Assembly: GCA_025351405.1 (NCBI GenBank)
Contig: JANXVZ010000021.1
Span: 1-64,000 of the forward strand
From: Sphingomonadales bacterium
GTDB lineage: Bacteria; Pseudomonadota; Alphaproteobacteria; Sphingomonadales; Sphingomonadaceae
DNA: 64,000 bases
Direction: 5' to 3'
Of the stretch, positions 1 through 8,200 are shown piece by piece. The notes under the pieces are model-generated. The model was not told the DNA's origin and did no database searches. It worked only from the letters and a program-made list of their open reading frames with translations. Numbering within the stretch: position 1 is the stretch's first letter; each line of letters begins with the position of its first letter. Made by a program: the position numbers and the translations under genes.

Positions 1-43
1 GCCGGCAGACACGCGCCCAGCCCGAGTGAAAAGAGCGAACACG

Positions 44-442
44 ATGCGTCCCATCGCCGAAGGCCTGTTCACCGAGACGACGCCCCCGCACCTCATCGGC
101 GGGCGCCACCGCGGCAGCGGCCGGCTGGTATTCCCGCGCCCAGATGGCGAGCAGTATGAGCCGGTCGTGCTCGGCAATCGCGGCACCGTCTGGTCGTTCA
201 CTATCCAGCGCTTTCGGCCCAAATCGCCACCCTATGCCGGTCCGGCCGAATTTTTCCCCTATGCGATGGCCTATGTCGAATTGCCCGGCGAGCTCATCGT
301 CGAAAGCCGGCTGACCAACGTCGCATTCGATGCCATCAGCATCGGCATGTCCGTCGAACTCACCCTGGTCCCGCTCGACCCCGCGGCGGGCGATGCCGGG
401 GTCCTCATCCATGCTTTCCAGCCGGTGGAGACCCGCACATGA
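44..442 (+). CDS. DUF35 / OB-fold acyl-CoA-associated protein without zinc-ribbon cysteines
   Basis: A 132-residue protein of the DUF35 type, normally an N-terminal rubredoxin-like zinc ribbon followed by an OB fold that works with a thiolase-like partner. The OB-fold half is clear (GTVWSFT near residue 52, then a hydrophobic FFPYAMAYVELPG stretch). The zinc-ribbon half is degenerate: where the family has CxxCG there is HRGSG (GRHRGSGRLVF), and no second CxxC pair follows, so the protein has no metal site of the usual kind. Its stop overlaps the next gene by 4 bp, which supports a joint complex. An in-frame GTG at 26 is an alternative start, but the ATG at 44 gives the family-like MRPIAEGLF beginning and has a weak AAAGAG upstream. 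The upstream part of the operon lies outside the window. Confidence 0.75.
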   Translation: MRPIAEGLFTETTPPHLIGGRHRGSGRLVFPRPDGEQYEPVVLGNRGTVWSFTIQRFRPKSPPYAGPAEFFPYAMAYVELPGELIVESRLTNVAFDAISIGMSVELTLVPLDPAAGDAGVLIHAFQPVETRT

Positions 443-1584
443 CCGATGTCTGCATTGTCGGCGCCGGCATCCATCGTTTCGGTCGCACCGATGGCATGAG
501 CGGGCTCGACCAGGGCGTGCATGCCGTCGGGGCAGCCCTCGCGGACGCGGGCGTGGCCTGGCGCGATATGCAATTTGCCTTTGGCGGGTCTGAGGCGGCC
601 GGCAATGCCGATACCATGGTCGATCGCCTGGGACTGACGGGTTTGCAGTTCATCAACGTCAAGAATGGCTGCGCCACTGGCGGGTCGGCGCTGACAGCGG
701 CGGCCAGCGCCATCAAGGCCGGCGACGCCGACCTGGGCATCGCCATCGGCTTCGACAAGCATCCGCGCGGCGCCTTCAATGCCCTGCCGGCCGAATATAA
801 TTTGCCCGACTGGTACGGCGAGGCCGGGTATATGCTGACGACGCAGTTCTTCGCGATGAAGATTCGCCGCTACATGCACCTCCACGGCATTTCGGTGACG
901 TCGTTGGGCCGCGTGGCGGAAAAGGCATTCCGCAACGGCGCGCTTGCGCCCCATGCCTGGCGGCGCGAGGCGGTCGACCTCGACACCATCCTGAATGCAC
1001 CGCTGGTCAGCGACCCCTATACCAAGTTCATGTTCTGCTCGCCGGCCGAGGGTGCCGTCGCGCTGGTGCTGGCCAGCGAGACGCGCGCCCGGCAACTCGG
1101 CGTGCCGCTCATACGGCTGAAGGCCGTCGCGATGCGGACACGTCCGCCGGGGTCATTCGAAGTGTTCGCGCCGTCCATCGACAGTGTTCGCGGCGGATCG
1201 GCAACCGATATTGCCTCACGCGACGCCTTTGCCATGGCCGGCATCGGGCCGGGCGATATCGACGTGGCGCAATTGCAGGACACCGAATGCGGCGCCGAAA
1301 TCATGCACATGGCTGAAAACGGCTTTTGCAAGGATGGCGAGCAGGAACGATGGCTGGCGGAGGGCCGCACCGAAATCAACGGCACGCTGCCGGTCAACAC
1401 CGATGGTGGCTGCCTTGCCTGCGGCGAACCGATCGGCGCTTCGGGCTTGCGGCAGGTCCATGAAAATGTCGTGCAGTTGCGTGGGCAGGCCGGTGCGCGG
1501 CAGGTGCCGGGCAATCCGCGCACGGCCTACAGCCATGTCTATGGCGCGCCTGGCGTGTCCGCGGTGACCATCCTCCAGCGCTAG
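439..1584 (+). CDS. Thiolase-like protein (SCP-x/Ltp2 type), partner of the DUF35 protein
   Basis: A 381-residue thiolase-fold protein. The nucleophile-type cysteine sits in NVKNGCATGGSA near residue 79. At the C-terminal active-site loop, classical thiolases have GHPxGxTG; here the loop reads GEPIGASG, so the general-base histidine is replaced by glutamate. This pattern, together with the DUF35 gene upstream, fits the lipid-transfer-protein/Ltp2-like branch, in which DUF35-thiolase pairs catalyse retro-aldol cleavage of acyl-CoA side chains rather than ordinary thiolysis. The ATG overlaps the upstream stop (ATGA), implying translational coupling. The substrate cannot be read from the sequence; a steroid- or branched acyl-CoA is a guess from the family. 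Confidence 0.75.
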   Translation: MTDVCIVGAGIHRFGRTDGMSGLDQGVHAVGAALADAGVAWRDMQFAFGGSEAAGNADTMVDRLGLTGLQFINVKNGCATGGSALTAAASAIKAGDADLGIAIGFDKHPRGAFNALPAEYNLPDWYGEAGYMLTTQFFAMKIRRYMHLHGISVTSLGRVAEKAFRNGALAPHAWRREAVDLDTILNAPLVSDPYTKFMFCSPAEGAVALVLASETRARQLGVPLIRLKAVAMRTRPPGSFEVFAPSIDSVRGGSATDIASRDAFAMAGIGPGDIDVAQLQDTECGAEIMHMAENGFCKDGEQERWLAEGRTEINGTLPVNTDGGCLACGEPIGASGLRQVHENVVQLRGQAGARQVPGNPRTAYSHVYGAPGVSAVTILQR

Positions 1585-1742
1585 GGCACGACGACGCCCG
1601 CAGCCGGTCTGGCCGCCGGGGTTCGACTGCCGTCGGGTGAAGCGGTCGCCGGCCGGAAAACAGCGCCATGGTGGGCATGGGGTTGCGTCTTTGCCGGCGC
1701 GCGCCATCTTGGCTGTCAACCTTCACCAAACAAGGAACAACC

Positions 1743-2681
1743 GTGGCGACTGGCCTGCTTGCGCTGCTCGATGATGTGGCGGCGATCGCCAAGGTTGCGG
1801 CGGCCTCGCTCGACGACACCGTAGCGGCTGCGGCCAAGGCGGGTGCGAAGGCGGCAGGGGTCGTGGTCGATGATGCGGCGGTCACGCCCCGCTATGTCCA
1901 TGGGTTTTCCGCCGACCGCGAGTTGCCGATCGTCTGGAAAATCGCGCGCGGTTCGCTCAGGAACAAGCTGCTGTACCTGTTGCCCGCAGCGCTGGTGCTG
2001 AGCGCGCTGGCGCACTGGGCAATCACGCCGTTGCTGATGCTCGGCGGGGCGTACCTGTGCTTCGAGGGCGCCGAAAAGCTGCATTCCGTGATCTGGCCGC
2101 ATGACGACATGGATGAATCGGGGCCGGTCGACGAAGACCCAGGGGTGGTCGAGTTGGCGATGGTCAGCGGCGCCATCCGTACCGATCTCATCCTGTCGGG
2201 CGAAATCATGGCGATCGCGCTGGCCAGCGTCGCCAGCAAGCCGATCCTCGAACAGGGCGTCGTGCTGGCCGTCGTCGGGATCGGCATCACGGTGCTGGTG
2301 TATGGTGCGGTCGCGCTGATCGTCAAGGCAGACGACGCCGGGGTCGTGCTGGCACGGTCGGGGGCCGGGATCCTGCGTGGGCTGGGGCGTGCGCTGGTGC
2401 ACGGGATGCCACCCTTCCTCGCCATGCTGGCGGGGGTCGGCACCGCGGCGATGCTCTGGGTCGGCGGCGGGATCGTCGTGCACGGGCTGGAGGAATTCGG
2501 GCTTGGCTGGCCAGGGCACGCGATGGCGCACGGTCAACAACTGGCGACCGCTGCCGCCGGCAGCTTTGCCGGGTGGGCAACAGGCGCGGTGTTTTCTGGC
2601 GTGGCCGGGGTCCTGATCGGCGGCGCGCTGGTGTTGGTCGTCCCGCGCATCCTGAAATTGTTCGGGCGCGGCGGTCACTAG
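1743..2681 (+). CDS. DUF808 family inner-membrane protein (YedI-like)
   Basis: A 312-residue polytopic membrane protein of the DUF808/YedI family, function unknown. Family hallmarks are the start (ATGLLALLDDVAAIAK), the Ala-rich segment ending AGVVVDDAAVTPRYVHG, and several hydrophobic helices across the remaining 220 residues. The GTG at 1743 is chosen because it gives the canonical family N-terminus and has AAGGA 6 bp upstream; the longer reading frame upstream adds about 25 residues unlike the family. It stands alone between the thiolase pair and the lipoprotein gene. There is no evidence of what it transports, if anything. Confidence 0.85.
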   Translation: MATGLLALLDDVAAIAKVAAASLDDTVAAAAKAGAKAAGVVVDDAAVTPRYVHGFSADRELPIVWKIARGSLRNKLLYLLPAALVLSALAHWAITPLLMLGGAYLCFEGAEKLHSVIWPHDDMDESGPVDEDPGVVELAMVSGAIRTDLILSGEIMAIALASVASKPILEQGVVLAVVGIGITVLVYGAVALIVKADDAGVVLARSGAGILRGLGRALVHGMPPFLAMLAGVGTAAMLWVGGGIVVHGLEEFGLGWPGHAMAHGQQLATAAAGSFAGWATGAVFSGVAGVLIGGALVLVVPRILKLFGRGGH

Positions 2682-2756
2682 GCGTTTTGAGGCCGGCTGC
2701 TGCGATCCGGTAGCGCCAATGGGTATATCCACGACCGGCCGATGCATGCGAGGGCC

Positions 2757-2784
2757 TTGACGACCCCCGGTGATTACGTATTAT
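2757..2784 (+). promoter_or_regulatory. Strong sigma70-type promoter for the lipoprotein gene
   Basis: TTGACG (2757-2762), a 16-bp spacer, then TATTAT (2779-2784): each box matches the sigma70 consensus at five of six positions. It lies 27 bp before the lipoprotein start codon, which would give a short leader. It is the clearest promoter in the left part of the window. Confidence 0.6.
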
Positions 2785-2811
2785 TTAAGCAATACAGTTG
2801 GGAGCCATGTC

Positions 2812-3369
2812 ATGAATCGCCGAGTTGCAGTGGTTGTCGCCTTGCTTGCTGCCCCGTTGGCGCTATCCGCCTGCGGCCGCCATGACGACGACAAGGCGAG
2901 CAAGGTCAGCGTCTCGATCGACAGCGATGGCTCGACCACGGCCGCATCGAAGGGCAGCGTCACGATCGACGCCGATAGCGACAAGGGCAAGTTCCAGCTC
3001 AGCCTGCCGGGTGGCATAGACGCCAACATCTCGGTGCCCGGCGGCATGACAAGCGGCGCCCATTTCGATATCGACGGGGTCGGGCTTTATCCGGGTGCCA
3101 AGGTCAACACCGTCAACGTCAACGCTTCGCACAAGGGCGATGACAAGTCGGCGGTGGTCAAGATCGGCTTTGCCGCGGCCGCCGACCCGGCTGCGGTGGC
3201 GGACTGGTACCAGACAAAGTTTGCCGACAAGAAGGTGGCGGTGACGCGCAACGGCGAAACGTTGACGGGCAAGACCGAGGATGGCGACGATTTCACCCTG
3301 GCGATGACGCCGGGGGCGAAGGGCGGTACCGCAGGGCTGCTGACGATCATCGACGCCAAGGACGGCTAG
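2812..3369 (+). CDS. Small periplasmic lipoprotein, function unknown
   Basis: A 185-residue protein with a lipoprotein signal: MNRRVAVVVALLAAPLALSAC, lipobox LSAC with Cys21 as the lipidated residue. No Asp follows at +2 (Gly instead), so outer-membrane sorting is expected. The mature part is charged, rich in Asp, Lys and Ser, and carries two short similar stretches (KVSVSIDSDGS and KGSVTIDADSDKG), suggesting a small internal duplication of beta-strands. The ATG at 2812 is preferred over an upstream start because GGGAG lies 7 bp ahead of it and it gives a proper signal peptide. It is transcribed alone from the promoter at 2757. I do not recognise the family. Confidence 0.75.
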   Translation: MNRRVAVVVALLAAPLALSACGRHDDDKASKVSVSIDSDGSTTAASKGSVTIDADSDKGKFQLSLPGGIDANISVPGGMTSGAHFDIDGVGLYPGAKVNTVNVNASHKGDDKSAVVKIGFAAAADPAAVADWYQTKFADKKVAVTRNGETLTGKTEDGDDFTLAMTPGAKGGTAGLLTIIDAKDG

Positions 3370-3405
3370 GGCCTCATCGACCCGATCGAATGCTTGCGTC
3401 TGCGC

Positions 3406-4308
3406 CTAGAGGTCGCGCGCCGAGAAGGTGTCGCAACCCCTGATGGTGCCGCCGCTCAACCCCTGCCGGAACCACCGCACGCGCTGGGCACTGCTGCCAT
3501 GGGTGAAGCTTTCCGGCACGACGATGCCTTGCGCGGCGCGCTGCAGCGTGTCGTCGCCGATAGCCGTGGCGGCGGTGATCGCTTCCTCGACATCGCCGGG
3601 GTCTAGGATAGTTGCGTTGTCCTTGGCCCAGACACCGGCAAGGCAATCCGCCTGCAGCTCGACCCGGACGGAAATAGCATTGGCCTGGGTTTTGGAGGAA
3701 CGGTCCTGCAGGTCCTGGGCCTGTTGCGAGATGCCGAGCTGATTCTGCACGTGATGGCCGATTTCATGCGCCACGACATAGGCAGCGGCAAAGTCGCCCT
3801 TGGCACCAAATCGGCTGGACAGTTCGTCGAAGAAACTTTCGTCGAGATAGACCTTCTGGTCGGCGGGGCAATAAAACGGCCCCATTGCCGACTGCGCTGC
3901 ACCGCAACCCGATCGCGTCGAGCCCGAGAACAGCACCAGCTTGGGGTCGCGATAGGCCTGGCCGACCTGTTCCTTGAAGATGCGGCCCCATGTGTCCTCG
4001 GTGGTCGCGAGGACGCGCGCTACAAATTTGTCGGTATTGCTGCGGGCGCCGGCGGGAGCGCCTGCATCCTGCGGCTGGCCGATGGTGTTCTGGTCAGGCT
4101 GGCCGACCGGTCCACCGCCGCCGAGAAGTTGCATCGGGTTGACCCCGAACACCAGCGCCAGCACGATGACCACCGCGATTCCGCCGCAACCGAGCCCGCG
4201 ACCGCCCAGTTGCAGCCCGCCGCCGCCCGGCAACAGCCCGCCAAGGCCTCCGCCAGACCCGCGCTGGTCTTCGATATTGTCGCTCTCGCGTTCGTCGTCC
4301 AGCCGCAT
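3406..4308 (-). CDS. ypfJ: Neutral zinc metallopeptidase, YpfJ family
   Basis: A 300-residue single-pass membrane protein of the YpfJ/neutral zinc metallopeptidase family. After a Gly-rich N-terminal segment there is one membrane helix (GGIAVVIVLALVFGV, about residues 42-56). The catalytic domain faces the periplasm and contains the zinc motif HEIGHH (near residue 185) with a preceding FYCPADQKVYLD stretch typical of the family. RBS GGGAG lies about 8 bp before the ATG. It is oriented the same way as the nuclease gene upstream, but a 48-bp gap separates them. Substrates of this family are not known with certainty. Confidence 0.9.
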   Translation of the reverse strand: MRLDDERESDNIEDQRGSGGGLGGLLPGGGGLQLGGRGLGCGGIAVVIVLALVFGVNPMQLLGGGGPVGQPDQNTIGQPQDAGAPAGARSNTDKFVARVLATTEDTWGRIFKEQVGQAYRDPKLVLFSGSTRSGCGAAQSAMGPFYCPADQKVYLDESFFDELSSRFGAKGDFAAAYVVAHEIGHHVQNQLGISQQAQDLQDRSSKTQANAISVRVELQADCLAGVWAKDNATILDPGDVEEAITAATAIGDDTLQRAAQGIVVPESFTHGSSAQRVRWFRQGLSGGTIRGCDTFSARDL

Positions 4309-4356
4309 CGTCAGTCTCCCTTGCGGCCGCCTGGCCTCACCGTCGCGCGCACAGCC

Positions 4357-5244
4357 TTACCGGGCGAGCGCGGTGTTGAGAAGCGCGGCGATGCGAACCC
4401 CGGCACGCTCGACCTGGCGGCGGATAACATTTTGCGTGGCACGGCCATAGGCATTGTCAAGGTTGATCGGCGTGCGCTGGGCGCCGTTCGGCAGCGCGGG
4501 GCACGATTTGGCCACATCGCCGCCGTTGCCATGAAGATTGCCATAGACACTCGATTTCGAAAGCGTCCAGCTTTCGCGCGCCCAGTCGGTGATGGTTCCC
4601 TGGCTCCATTCGCGGCGCTGCGCCCGGGTCGGGCTCATCGCGTTGACCGCCGGCGGCTCGGTGAGGGCGCGCTCTGCAAGTTCCGCGTCCCAGGCGCGGT
4701 GAAGGTTCATCCACGGCCCGGATTTGGCGCCATACGACACCGGCACCTGGTTGCCGCCGCGATCATGGTTCTCGCCGATGTGGAGCGGCTGGTGCAGATC
4801 GCCGGTGAGGTGGACGAAAAACGCCAGCGCCTGTGCCCGTGCCGCGGGGCTGGCGCGCCTGTCCGCGACGATCGCGAGTTGGCGCGGGATCTGCGCGGTA
4901 ACGCAATTGCCGCCCGGGCAACCTTCGGCAATGTCGAACTGGTCGCATATCTCGATGTCCTGGTAGTGCCAGGCAAAGCTCGCTTTGAAGCGATCGGGCA
5001 TGGACCGGACACAATCGGGCCACGTCGATGCCTGCTCGAGGTTGGCGAGCGGGCAATCCGGCGTATCGACGCTGGCACCCTGCGCCAAAATCCGGCGTAC
5101 CTCGGCGCGGGCGGAGGGGTTCAGTCCGGCGAGGGCGATCCGCGCGGTGAGGCGATGTCCATAGTCTCCCCAAGCCATTGCCGGCGCGGGAACGAGGGAC
5201 ATGCCGGCAAGCAGGAGGCCGGCGATTGGGTGTTTTCTGGTCAT
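4357..5244 (-). CDS. Secreted S1/P1-type nuclease
   Basis: A 295-residue S1/P1 nuclease, a trinuclear-zinc enzyme that degrades single-stranded nucleic acids and 3'-nucleotides outside the cytoplasm. A Sec signal peptide ends APAMA, leaving Trp as residue 1 of the mature enzyme, which is required because its N-terminal amine binds zinc. All expected ligands are visible: mature W1 and H6 (WGDYGH), an Asp in the DCP segment, H in FAWHYQD, the HxxxDxxxxxH cluster in FFVHLTGDLHQPLH, and H/D in MNLHRAWD. The ATG chosen gives this signal peptide; upstream reading frame is not needed. It is divergent from the DnaJ-family gene. Confidence 0.92.
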   Translation of the reverse strand: MTRKHPIAGLLLAGMSLVPAPAMAWGDYGHRLTARIALAGLNPSARAEVRRILAQGASVDTPDCPLANLEQASTWPDCVRSMPDRFKASFAWHYQDIEICDQFDIAEGCPGGNCVTAQIPRQLAIVADRRASPAARAQALAFFVHLTGDLHQPLHIGENHDRGGNQVPVSYGAKSGPWMNLHRAWDAELAERALTEPPAVNAMSPTRAQRREWSQGTITDWARESWTLSKSSVYGNLHGNGGDVAKSCPALPNGAQRTPINLDNAYGRATQNVIRRQVERAGVRIAALLNTALAR

Positions 5245-5328
5245 GCGCCACGCTATGCCGGATCGATGACGCGCTGGCGACGGGAAAGCCGATGACGGTG
5301 CAAGAGGCGCGGCAGCAGCCAAAGACTT

Positions 5329-5357
5329 TTGCGCTTGGCGAGCGCCGACGCTATGCT
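5329..5357 (+). promoter_or_regulatory. Candidate sigma70-type promoter of the DnaJ-family gene
   Basis: TTGCGC (5329-5334), a 17-bp spacer and TATGCT (5352-5357). Both boxes are imperfect, but the spacing is ideal and the expected start point (about 5364) lies just before the inverted repeat at 5378. Confidence 0.4.
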
Positions 5358-5377
5358 GCCTCTTGCGCTGTGACACG

Positions 5378-5397
5378 CTGTTGCACATCTGCAACAG
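5378..5397 (+). promoter_or_regulatory. Perfect inverted repeat upstream of the DnaJ-family gene (operator candidate)
   Basis: CTGTTGC-ACATCT-GCAACAG: two perfect 7-bp arms around a 6-bp centre, 24 bp before the start codon and just downstream of the predicted transcription start. The arms do not match the CIRCE element of HrcA. The position suits a repressor site or a small 5'-leader hairpin. Confidence 0.45.
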
Positions 5398-5421
5398 ACG
5401 CGATGAGATGACAGGAAAACG

Positions 5422-6384
5422 ATGCGCGACCCTTATCAGGTGCTCGGCGTGGCCAAAGGTGGCAGCGCCGCCGATATCAAGAAGGCCTATCGCCGGCTGG
5501 CGAAGGAGAACCATCCCGACCGCAACAAGGACGATTTGAAGGCACTCGAGCGCTTCAAGGAGGCCAATAGCGCCTATGAATTGCTGTCGGACGACGAAAA
5601 GAAAGGCCGTTTCGACCGCGGCGAGATCGGTCCTGACGGCAACCCGACCTCGCCGTTTGCGGGCGGGTTTCAGGGCGCGCGTCCCGGTGCCGGAGGCGGC
5701 AGCCCGTTCGGCGGGGCCGGGCGCGGCCGCGCAACCTCGGGTAACGGCGGCTTCGAGTTCGGGGGCGGCAACCCGGAAGATCTGTTTGCCGAACTTTTCG
5801 GCGGCCGCGGGCCGTTCGGCAGTGGCGGCGCCGGCCCCGGCGGCGGCTTTCGCCAGGCGCCGCAGCGCGGTTCCGATGTTGCCTATCGCCTGCTGGTGAC
5901 ATTCGAAGATGCCGCCAGCCTGAAGCCGCAGCGCATCACGCTCAAATCCGGCAAGACGGTCGATCTGAAGCTGCCGCCGGGGTTTGTTCCCGGCCAGCAG
6001 GTGCGGATGGGCGGCCAGGGTGAGGTCGGGCCAGGCGGGGCGGGCGATGCCCTGGTCACCCTCGAAGTCGGTCGCCATCGCTTTTTCAAGCGCGAGGCAG
6101 ATGACATCCGCCTCGAACTGCCGCTGACCCTCGCCGAGGCGGTGCTCGGCGCCAAGGTGCGGATGCCGACGGTGGAGGGCGCCGTGACCTTGACGGTGCC
6201 GCCCGGCACCACGTCGGGAAAGGTGTTCCGGCTGAAAGGCCGGGGTTTTTCGCGCGCTGACGGCAGTCGCGGCGACCAGCTTGCGACCGTGCTCGTCGAT
6301 TTGCCGGCAGACGATGCCGCATTGAAGGCATTTGCGAGCGGCTGGAGCGATCCTCGCGAGGTTCGCCGCGACCTCGGCGTGTGA
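5422..6384 (+). CDS. Class B DnaJ-family co-chaperone (CbpA-like)
   Basis: A 320-residue Hsp70 co-chaperone. The J domain fills residues 1-70 with the HPD motif (NHPDRN, near residue 32). A long Gly/Phe-rich linker follows (about 75-150; repeated GGG, FGG and GAG), then the two C-terminal beta-sandwich substrate-binding domains (ITLKSGKTVDLKLPPG, later VPPGTTSGKVFRLKGRGF). The Cys-rich zinc finger of true DnaJ is absent, so it is class B, like CbpA. RBS AGGAAA is about 5 bp before the ATG. It is divergent from the nuclease gene; the inverted repeat just upstream suggests regulated expression. Confidence 0.92.
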   Translation: MRDPYQVLGVAKGGSAADIKKAYRRLAKENHPDRNKDDLKALERFKEANSAYELLSDDEKKGRFDRGEIGPDGNPTSPFAGGFQGARPGAGGGSPFGGAGRGRATSGNGGFEFGGGNPEDLFAELFGGRGPFGSGGAGPGGGFRQAPQRGSDVAYRLLVTFEDAASLKPQRITLKSGKTVDLKLPPGFVPGQQVRMGGQGEVGPGGAGDALVTLEVGRHRFFKREADDIRLELPLTLAEAVLGAKVRMPTVEGAVTLTVPPGTTSGKVFRLKGRGFSRADGSRGDQLATVLVDLPADDAALKAFASGWSDPREVRRDLGV

Positions 6385-6460
6385 CGTCGTTGTCGCGAGT
6401 CGAGGCGGGCAGGGTTCCGGAAAAAGGCCGCAACCCGGCGCTGCGCGTTGTTGGCGCAAG

Positions 6461-7378
6461 ATGACCGATTCACGACCCAGCGGCAGCCCGCCGCCTCGCA
6501 CCATCCTGCGCCTGCTCCTGCGCTTTCGGCGTGTCTGGCAGGTGCTGCGCGACACCGTTGTCGGGGCCTGGGGTGACGGCTTTGTCCATGCCGGCAACCT
6601 TGCCTATCTGTCCCTGCTGACGCTGTTCCCGTCGGTTATCGTCGTCGCCACCGTGGCGGGCGCGCTGGGCCGCACCGATGACGGTTTGCGGGCCGTGGCC
6701 AGCTTCCTGCACACATTGCCGCCCGATGTCGCGTTGCTGGTGGCCAAGCCTATCAGCGACGTGGTGAGCGCGCGGGCGTCGAGCGGCCTGCTGACGCTGG
6801 GGATCGTGGTGACCCTTTGGTCGGTCAGCGGCTTTGTCGAAACCATTCGCGCCATAATCCGCGGCGCCTACAAGACGCCCGGCAGCCTGCCGGTGTGGCG
6901 TTATCGGGCCGGATCGATCGTGCTTGTCGTGGCGGCGGTGCTGCTGCTGATCGCGGCCTTTGCGGCGCAAGTGCTGCTGACCGGTGCCGCCAGTTTCGTC
7001 GATGCCTGGATGCCGCTTGCCGACGAAATCCCGGCCCGGCTGGGGTTGCAGCGGTTGCTGCCCGATGCCGTGCTGTTCATCGCGCTCTATGCAATCTTTT
7101 ACGTCCTGACGCCGCCCCGATATCGCATCAGTGCCGCGCCGATCTGGCCGGGGGCGCTGTTGACCGCAACGGTATGGACAGCGACGACGGCGCTGCTGCC
7201 GGTCGTGCTCGGATTGTTCGGCGGCTACACGCTGACTTATGGCTCGCTGGCCGGCGTCATCGTCGCGCTGCTGTTTTTCTATATCATCGGATTCGGCATC
7301 GTCGTCGGTGCCCATTTGAACGCGGCACTGGCGAAGCGCGTGCAAAGCCGTCTAAAGGCTGGTGGAGCGGTTTTTTAA
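6461..7378 (+). CDS. YihY/virulence factor BrkB family inner-membrane protein
   Basis: A 305-residue polytopic membrane protein of the YihY/BrkB family; despite older names, neither RNase nor virulence activity is established. Six hydrophobic segments are visible, including NLAYLSLLTLFPSVIVVATV near residue 45, VVTLWSVSGFVETIRAI near 118 and AGVIVALLFFYIIGFGIVVGA near 265. The family landmark F-N-x-A-Y-x-x-L-x-x-x-P region reads GNLAYLSLLTLFP here. The ATG at 6461 is selected because the longer frame runs back into the preceding gene and lacks family similarity. The stop lies 13 bp before fabI, so the two are probably cotranscribed. Confidence 0.88.
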   Translation: MTDSRPSGSPPPRTILRLLLRFRRVWQVLRDTVVGAWGDGFVHAGNLAYLSLLTLFPSVIVVATVAGALGRTDDGLRAVASFLHTLPPDVALLVAKPISDVVSARASSGLLTLGIVVTLWSVSGFVETIRAIIRGAYKTPGSLPVWRYRAGSIVLVVAAVLLLIAAFAAQVLLTGAASFVDAWMPLADEIPARLGLQRLLPDAVLFIALYAIFYVLTPPRYRISAAPIWPGALLTATVWTATTALLPVVLGLFGGYTLTYGSLAGVIVALLFFYIIGFGIVVGAHLNAALAKRVQSRLKAGGAVF

Positions 7379-7391
7379 TGGCTGGAGCAAC

Positions 7392-8195
7392 ATGGCCGGA
7401 TTGATGAGTGGCAAGCGCGGCCTGATCATGGGTGTCGCCAACGATCGCAGCCTGGCGTGGGGAATTGCCAAGGCGATTGCCGAGCAGGGCGGCGAAATCG
7501 CGTTTTCCTTCCAGGGTGAAGCGCTTGAAAAGCGGGTGCGGCCGTTGGCGGAATCGCTGGGGGTGGCACGTCTGTACGAATGCGACGTCACCGACATGGC
7601 GAGCGTCGATGCCCTGTTCGCGGCGTTGCAGGCCGATTGGCAGACGATCGACTTCGTCGTCCACGCCATCGGCTTTTCCGACAAGAACGAGCTGCGCGGC
7701 CGCTATGTCGATACCAGCCTCGACAATTTCCTGCTGACGATGAACGTCAGCGTGTTCAGCTTCACTGCGGTTGCCCAGCGCGCGTTGCCGCTGATGCCGA
7801 ACGGTGGCGCACTGCTGACACTGAGTTATTATGGCGCCGAAAAGGTCATCCCGCATTACAACGTTATGGGCCTGGCCAAGTCGGCGCTCGAAACCAGCGT
7901 CAAATATCTGGCGATGGACCTGGGGCCGGAGAAGGTGCGCGTCAACGCGATTTCGGCGGGCCCCATTAAGACGCTGGCCGCCAGCGGCATCGGCGACTTC
8001 CGCTACATCCTCAAATGGAACGAGTATAATTCGCCGCTGCGCCGCAACGTAACGATCGAGGATGTCGGCGGAGCGGGGATGTATCTGCTCAGCGACCTGT
8101 CGAGCGGCGTGACGGGGGAGATTCACCACGTCGATGCAGGGTACAACGTCATCGGCATGAAGGCCGAGGATGCGCCGGATTTGAGCGTGGTCTGA
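7392..8195 (+). CDS. fabI: Enoyl-[acyl-carrier-protein] reductase (NADH)
   Basis: A 267-residue FabI that reduces the trans-2 double bond of acyl-ACP in each cycle of type II fatty acid synthesis. The Rossmann start reads [17 protein letters not shown], the FabI form of the NADH-binding loop. The catalytic residues fall at exactly the E. coli numbering with the chosen start: Tyr146, Tyr156 and Lys163 ([19 protein letters not shown]). The downstream [14 protein letters not shown] segment is the substrate-binding loop. GGAG sits a few bp before the ATG. Only 5 bp separate it from aroC. This enzyme is the family target of triclosan; nothing in the sequence speaks to resistance. Confidence 0.97.
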   Translation: MAGLMSGKRGLIMGVANDRSLAWGIAKAIAEQGGEIAFSFQGEALEKRVRPLAESLGVARLYECDVTDMASVDALFAALQADWQTIDFVVHAIGFSDKNELRGRYVDTSLDNFLLTMNVSVFSFTAVAQRALPLMPNGGALLTLSYYGAEKVIPHYNVMGLAKSALETSVKYLAMDLGPEKVRVNAISAGPIKTLAASGIGDFRYILKWNEYNSPLRRNVTIEDVGGAGMYLLSDLSSGVTGEIHHVDAGYNVIGMKAEDAPDLSVV

Positions 8196-8200
8196 CCCCG

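Noticed and set aside
3724-5295. Open frame of 523 codons on the + strand
   Set aside because: It lies antisense to the YpfJ-type peptidase and the S1/P1 nuclease, both with complete catalytic motifs; the + frame has no domain and is a GC-rich shadow.
5245-6597. N-terminal extension of the nuclease frame to 746 codons
   Set aside because: It runs antisense to the DnaJ-family gene; the nuclease needs its own signal peptide start, present at 5244.
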